A DNA stretch of 64,000 bases from QWHO01 sp039809865 (GTDB lineage Bacteria > Vulcanimicrobiota > Xenobia > Xenobiales > QWHO01), in the NCBI GenBank assembly GCA_039809865.1, contig JBDHVW010000002.1:1-64000 (forward strand), given 5' to 3'. Every line of letters starts with the position of its first letter. Position 1 is the stretch's first letter. Shown here piece after piece: positions 60,305 to 64,000 of the stretch. The translations under genes were made by a program, and so were the position numbers. The notes beneath the pieces are model-generated. The model saw only the letters and a program-made list of their open reading frames with translations. It did not search any database and was not told the DNA's origin.

Positions 60305-62087
60305 CTGCCACGACCTCCAGGAAATCGTCGCCGTAACGGCTCAGCTTGGCCTCGCCCCAACCCGAGATCCCTCCCAGCTCGAAGAGATTGGCCGGCTTGC
60401 AGCGGGCCATCTCGATGAGCGTGGAGTCGTGCAACACCATGTAGGGCGGGATGTTCTGCGAGGCGGCCAGCTCCCTGCGCCGGGCTTTCAGGCGCGCCAG
60501 CAGGTCGGCGTCGACATCCGCGTCGAGAACCACGGTCTTCTGGGCCGGACGGGCCGCTTTGCTCTTCTTGGGATCGCGGCGCAGCTCCAGGCTGTCTTCG
60601 CCTTTGAGCAGCGCCGGAGCGCGCTTGGTGAGCGTCAGGCTCCCGTGCCCCGAGATGTCGACACTGAGGTAGCCGGCCGCGACCAGCTGCCGGAAGACCG
60701 AGCTCCACTGACGCTCGTCCAGTTCCTGGCCCACGCCGAAGGTGGGCAGCTTGAGGTGCCCCAGCGAGCGCATGCGTTCGGTCTCTTTCCCGCGCAAGAG
60801 GTCGGTCAGGTGCCCCGCCCCGAAGCGCTGGCCGGTGCGGTACACGGCGCTGAGGGCCTTGCGGCAGAGCTCGGTGCCGTCGTATTTCTCGACCGGCGCC
60901 AGGCAGGTGTCGCAATTGCCGCAGGGCTGGCAGCTGTCGGAGAAATACTCCAGCAGCACCTGTCGTCGGCAACGGACGGTCTCGCAGTAGCCCAGCAGCG
61001 AGTTGAGCCGTCTCTGCTCGACCCGCTTGAAGGACTCGTCGGCCTGGGATTGCTGGCTCATCTGGCGGTGGGTCACCACGTCTTGCAGGCCGTAGGTCAT
61101 CCAGGCCTCGGCGGGCAGCCCATCGCGGCCCGCGCGCCCGGTTTCCTGATAGTAGGCCTCGATCGAGCGCGGCATGTCCAGGTGCGCCACGAAGCGCACA
61201 TCCGGCTTGTCGATGCCCATGCCGAACGCGATGGTGGCCACCACGATCAGACCGGACTCGCGCAGGAACCGCTCCTGATGCTCGTGCCGCAGGCTCGTCT
61301 CCAGGCCGGCGTGGTAGGGAAGGGCCTTCCAGCCCTGCTGGCAGAGCCAGGTCGCCACCTCTTCCACCTTGCGCCGGGAGAGGCAGTACACGATGCCGCT
61401 GTGGTCCCGGGGGCGGGCCTGCAAGAACTGGAGCAGCTGCTGCTTGCCGTTGTCTTTCAGCACCACGCTGTAGCGGATGTTGGGGCGATCATAGCCCCCG
61501 ATGAACTGACGCGCCCCGTCGAGCTTGAGGCGCACCAGGATGTCCTTGCGCGTGGCCTCGTCGGCCGTGGCCGTGAGCGCCAGGCGGGGCACGTCGGGGA
61601 ACTGCTCGTGCAGCATTTCGAGCTGCAGGTAGTCGGGCCGGAAATCGTGACCCCACTGCGAGACGCAGTGCGCCTCGTCGATGGCGAACAAGGACGGTTT
61701 CAGCCGTCCGAGCAGGCTCTGGAAGCGCTCGGTCGTGATCCGCTCGGGGGCCACGTAGAGCAGCTTGAGCTGGCCCTGGGTGGCCAGGCTCTCCACTTCC
61801 CGAGCTTCCTCGAGATTTAGACTCGAATTCAAGTAGGCAGCCGGCACTCCGCATTGCCGCAGGCTCTGGACCTGATCGCGCATGAGGGCGATCAACGGCG
61901 ATACAACGACCGCCAGGCCCGGCTTGACGAGGGCCGGAAGTTGATAACAAAGGGATTTCCCCGCGCCGGTGGGCATGATCACCAGACCGTCCTTGCCTTG
62001 CAGGACGTGCTCGATGATGGGAGCCTGCAAACCGCGGAGAGAATCGAAGCCGAACACAGTTTTGAGAAGCTGGAGAACGGTTTGCAC
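60294..62087 (-). CDS. recQ: ATP-dependent DNA helicase RecQ
   Basis: A 597-residue helicase. Motifs are MPTGAGKSLCYQLPALV (Walker A), VVVSPLIALMRDQV, FAIDEAHCVSQWGHDFRPDY (DEAH), TATADEATRKDI, VATIAFGMGIDKPDVRFVAH and YYQETGRAGRDG. The zinc site is CRRQVLLEYFSD with CGNCDTC. The RQC winged-helix domain follows, and an HRDC domain closes the protein (DADLLARLKARRRELAAS, GGISGWGEAKLSRYGDDFL). It unwinds recombination intermediates from 3' tails. The start is GTG. It diverges from the propeller gene at 62190. Confidence 0.97.
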   Translation of the reverse strand: MQTVLQLLKTVFGFDSLRGLQAPIIEHVLQGKDGLVIMPTGAGKSLCYQLPALVKPGLAVVVSPLIALMRDQVQSLRQCGVPAAYLNSSLNLEEAREVESLATQGQLKLLYVAPERITTERFQSLLGRLKPSLFAIDEAHCVSQWGHDFRPDYLQLEMLHEQFPDVPRLALTATADEATRKDILVRLKLDGARQFIGGYDRPNIRYSVVLKDNGKQQLLQFLQARPRDHSGIVYCLSRRKVEEVATWLCQQGWKALPYHAGLETSLRHEHQERFLRESGLIVVATIAFGMGIDKPDVRFVAHLDMPRSIEAYYQETGRAGRDGLPAEAWMTYGLQDVVTHRQMSQQSQADESFKRVEQRRLNSLLGYCETVRCRRQVLLEYFSDSCQPCGNCDTCLAPVEKYDGTELCRKALSAVYRTGQRFGAGHLTDLLRGKETERMRSLGHLKLPTFGVGQELDERQWSSVFRQLVAAGYLSVDISGHGSLTLTKRAPALLKGEDSLELRRDPKKSKAARPAQKTVVLDADVDADLLARLKARRRELAASQNIPPYMVLHDSTLIEMARCKPANLFELGGISGWGEAKLSRYGDDFLEVVAAIS

Positions 62088-62140
62088 GGCGCAACTTTAG
62101 TCTGATTCAAGTGCGGTTCCTCCCGAACAGATGTTAAGTT

Positions 62141-62170
62141 TTTTCAACGGTTGCGCAGGCTTGCTACAAT
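62141..62170 (+). promoter_or_regulatory. Promoter of the propeller gene
   Basis: TTTTCA (62141-62146) and TACAAT (62165-62170) are 18 bp apart. A start near 62177 would leave only a very short leader, beginning at GGAGG, before the TTG at 62190. It would exclude the in-frame ATG at 62169 as start. Confidence 0.5.
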
Positions 62171-62189
62171 GGGATCGGAGGCGATCTTC

Positions 62190-63134
62190 TTGAGTAAATT
62201 CCGGGCTCTGTTCTGGATTTTCTTGGTGGTGGCCGTGGCATCTGCCGACCCCGGCGCGGGTCGCCAGGTCCTGACGGCTCAGTGGCAGCCTTCGGGCGAG
62301 CATCTGGCCATGCTGGTGGGGAGCGCCGAAGGCAGCGAGCTTTGGATTCTCGGTCGCGAAGGCAAGATGGTGAAGCGGCCCCTCTCGCAACGCTCCACGC
62401 TGGTGGGCTGGACCCCCGACGGCTCCGTCGTCCTCGACGAAGGTGACGGCAGCGTGCGCATCGTGTCCGAGGACGGCCAGGACCGAATGATTCGCTTGCC
62501 CTCCGCGGCCGTGCCGATTTCGTGCAACGGTCAGGAAGCCTTCTACCTGAGCGGCGACAACCGTTATCTGCTGTCGGTCGACCTGACCGGACAGACGCGC
62601 GTGGTGGCCTCGCTGCCGGACGGCATCCGTCCCTCCGCCACCCTGGCTCCCGACGGACAGAGCCTGGTGCTGCGCCGCGCGGTGCGGACCCGCACGGCCT
62701 GGAGCACGGAGATCTGGCTGGTCAAGGATGGTCAGGCCTCCTTGATCACCCGCGTGCCCGCTTCCTTTGTCGGTGTGCAGTGGCATCCTCGTTCGGACAG
62801 CCTCTTGCTCAACTATCCCGAGACCAGCGGAGGCTGGGACGCGCGGGTCGTGAGGTTGGGTCACCCCAAACAGGTGCAGACGCTCAAGAATCTGGCCTCC
62901 CCGGCCCAGTGGGACCGTCAGGGGCGGCTCTACACCGCCGACGCAACCGGCGTGTGGTCCAACGGCAAGCCGATGCACCTGTGGGGCGGCGATGTTTCCC
63001 GCCTCAAGCTCTGGGCCGTTTCGCCCGACGGCGGGCGGGTGCTGGCGTCGTGGGAAACGAGCCAGGAGAAGGTCCCTGCTTACTTGTTCGAGGTAGGGCA
63101 GCCGGGCGCTCCCAAAGTCGTCCTGACCCCCTGA
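62190..63134 (+). CDS. Exported TolB/WD40-like beta-propeller protein
   Basis: A 314-residue protein starting at TTG, chosen because GGAGG (62177-62181) lies eight bases ahead. The signal peptide (FRALFWIFLVVAVASADP) is followed by repeated WD40/TolB-type blades: QWQPSGEHLAMLVG, GWTPDGSVVLDEGDGSVRIV, TLAPDGQSLVLRRA, QWHPRSDSLLLNY and AVSPDGGRVLASW. It probably functions as a periplasmic propeller; the partner is unknown. The following exported gene starts 35 bp downstream. Confidence 0.8.
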   Translation: MSKFRALFWIFLVVAVASADPGAGRQVLTAQWQPSGEHLAMLVGSAEGSELWILGREGKMVKRPLSQRSTLVGWTPDGSVVLDEGDGSVRIVSEDGQDRMIRLPSAAVPISCNGQEAFYLSGDNRYLLSVDLTGQTRVVASLPDGIRPSATLAPDGQSLVLRRAVRTRTAWSTEIWLVKDGQASLITRVPASFVGVQWHPRSDSLLLNYPETSGGWDARVVRLGHPKQVQTLKNLASPAQWDRQGRLYTADATGVWSNGKPMHLWGGDVSRLKLWAVSPDGGRVLASWETSQEKVPAYLFEVGQPGAPKVVLTP

Positions 63135-63169
63135 AGGGTGGTCTTTCCCGGGGCTCGAAGCCGCCGGGC

Positions 63170-63511
63170 ATGCGTAAACACATGCTGCTGGTTTTGGCCC
63201 TGCTGGCCCTGTTCTTGCCCGCTCGCGCGGGCGACCAGGACTTCCAGCTCTTCAACCGCACGGGCGTGGACATCCACGCCCTCTACGTTTGCCCCTCTGA
63301 CCAGGAAGACTGGGACAACGAGCTCCTGGGTGGCAAGCAGTTGATCAACGAAGCCGACGTCCTCATCCAGTTCCACCCGGATACTTCCGCCCAGATGTGG
63401 GACATCCGGGTCGAGGACGCCGAGGGGAACTTCCTCGAGTGGCACGATGTGGACCTGATTACCGCGGTCCAGGTGATCCTGGAGCCGAACGGCGTGGCGC
63501 GTATCAAGTAA
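63170..63511 (+). CDS. Small exported protein of unknown function
   Basis: A 113-residue protein with a signal peptide (MLLVLALLALFLPARA, cleavage before GDQD). The mature domain FNRTGVDIHALYVCPSDQED, then WDNELLGGKQLI and MWDIRVEDAEGNFLEW, looks like a small beta-sandwich family of secreted proteins found in several environmental phyla, with I-x-x-LYV-x-PS and W-x-x-x-LLG landmarks. Its function is unknown. It is followed by a strong terminator. Confidence 0.75.
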   Translation: MRKHMLLVLALLALFLPARAGDQDFQLFNRTGVDIHALYVCPSDQEDWDNELLGGKQLINEADVLIQFHPDTSAQMWDIRVEDAEGNFLEWHDVDLITAVQVILEPNGVARIK

Positions 63512-63532
63512 GTCCTTCCGGTTGAGACCAAT

Positions 63533-63567
63533 AACGGCGCCCCTTTCGCAGGGCGCCGTTTTTTTTT
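63533..63567 (+). terminator. Rho-independent terminator with long T-tract
   Basis: AACGGCGCCC (63533-63542) pairs perfectly with 63551-63560 around CTTTCGCA, and T-tract bases run through 63567. It ends the 62190-63511 unit, and its position suits the convergent gene as well. Confidence 0.92.
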
Positions 63568-63574
63568 GTTTGGC

Positions 63575-64000
63575 TTACTGGCCAGCCACCACCACATTGT
63601 CGAAATAGACTCCGTCGGCGGTCACCGAGCGGTCGGTCTTGAGGCGGAAGCGAACCTGCACATCCTTACCATCGAAGGCGGACAGGTCGACCGACTCCTT
63701 CTTCCAGTCGGAAGTGCCGGTGTAGTTGGCCAGCGGACTCCACTTCTTGCCATCCGAGCTGGCTTCCACGAAAAGGTTGTCGTGGCGGTCCTCGATGGCG
63801 TGTTTGAGGTCGAAGTAGAGGCGAGTGGCGGTCGAGCCCTTCAGCGAGAAGCGCTGGCTGACCACGGCGGTATCCTTCTTGTTGCCGTAGTTCCCGTCAG
63901 GACTGTCGGTCCAGACCTTACCGCGGCCCGGGACGGAAACCTGGGCCCAGGTGCCCTGGGGAGTCCACTTCTCGGGCCCACCGTCGGCATTGTCCTCGAA
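63575..64000 (-). CDS. C-terminal end of an exported MAM/immune-inhibitor-A-like protein (5' partial)
   Basis: The minus-strand frame is open from base 64000 to the stop at 63575 (about 141 residues seen), so the gene continues off the window. The fragment has GTWAQVSVPGRGKVWTDSPDGNYGNKK, then LYFDLKHAIEDRHDNLFVEA, SSDGKKWSPLANYTGTSDWK and VDLSAFDGKDVQVRFRLKTD, ending in GVYFDNVVVAG. It matches the concanavalin-like C-terminal module (immune inhibitor A/MAM type) that follows secreted subtilases and metalloproteases. Any protease domain would lie outside. A GTG at 63865 is not the true start. Confidence 0.85.
   Translation of the reverse strand, partial: FEDNADGGPEKWTPQGTWAQVSVPGRGKVWTDSPDGNYGNKKDTAVVSQRFSLKGSTATRLYFDLKHAIEDRHDNLFVEASSDGKKWSPLANYTGTSDWKKESVDLSAFDGKDVQVRFRLKTDRSVTADGVYFDNVVVAGQ

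Overview
The window is high-G+C, densely packed DNA from a diderm bacterium. The diderm reading rests on a giant two-partner-secretion adhesin, lipoproteins with lipoboxes, a BamE-like domain pair and a secreted parvulin. GTG and TTG starts are common and genes often overlap by a few bases. The mix is an FtsY/RecQ/enolase/GlyA core with heavy c-di-GMP signalling, a Ser/Thr kinase, a DUF5682 protein, Bpt and a GH63-like glucosidase. It would suit a myxobacteria-like or deep-branching environmental lineage, but the sequence alone does not fix the phylum. I saw no rRNA, tRNA, CRISPR array, transposase or prophage. About 50 protein genes are supported.

Layout. 1-2.4 kb: the 3' part of a methyltransferase-kinase fusion and two unknown small genes, closed by a strong terminator. 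2.5-10.4 kb: a CPA2 antiporter, a GAF/HEAT-like protein divergent from a DUF5682 protein coupled to ftsY, and a polysaccharide deacetylase. 10.5-16.1 kb: an unknown disordered protein, then ssnA-glyA-(double PilZ)-arcC, possibly a purine/glycine/carbamoyl-phosphate module. 16.1-25 kb is a signalling block: a degenerate HD-GYP protein with an 11-residue repeat arm, a secreted VWA protein, a PilZ protein, a membrane Ser/Thr kinase, an FHA-GGDEF cyclase, and an RHH-like regulator behind three evenly spaced TGCGCGCA sites.

25.0-25.8 kb is the most unusual spot. A structured ncRNA candidate of about 277 nt has its own promoter and a perfect-stem terminator. It converges on a small gene whose product looks like a divergent Hfq/Sm protein. 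25.8-33.3 kb: tgt and bpt diverge from a tandem-repeat region, a 60-bp hairpin repeat array follows, then an orphan sugar-binding protein, a HIT protein, and an AI-2E-type membrane protein with a long TolA-like Ala-rich helix. 33.3-38 kb: a complete livKHMGF branched-chain amino acid ABC operon. 38-43 kb: a tail-collar-like protein overlapping an NHL lipoprotein, a GH63-like glucosidase and a tandem BamE-like pair.

43-59 kb is a minus-strand run: parvulin, then a 4092-residue FHA-type TpsA adhesin with 26 repeats, then mazG, a DUF47/PhoU-like gene and eno. No TpsB transporter is in view. 59-64 kb: a membrane PP2C (SpoIIE/RsbU) phosphatase, recQ, a beta-propeller secreted protein, a small exported protein, and the C-terminal end of an exported MAM/immune-inhibitor-A-like protein that runs off the window edge.
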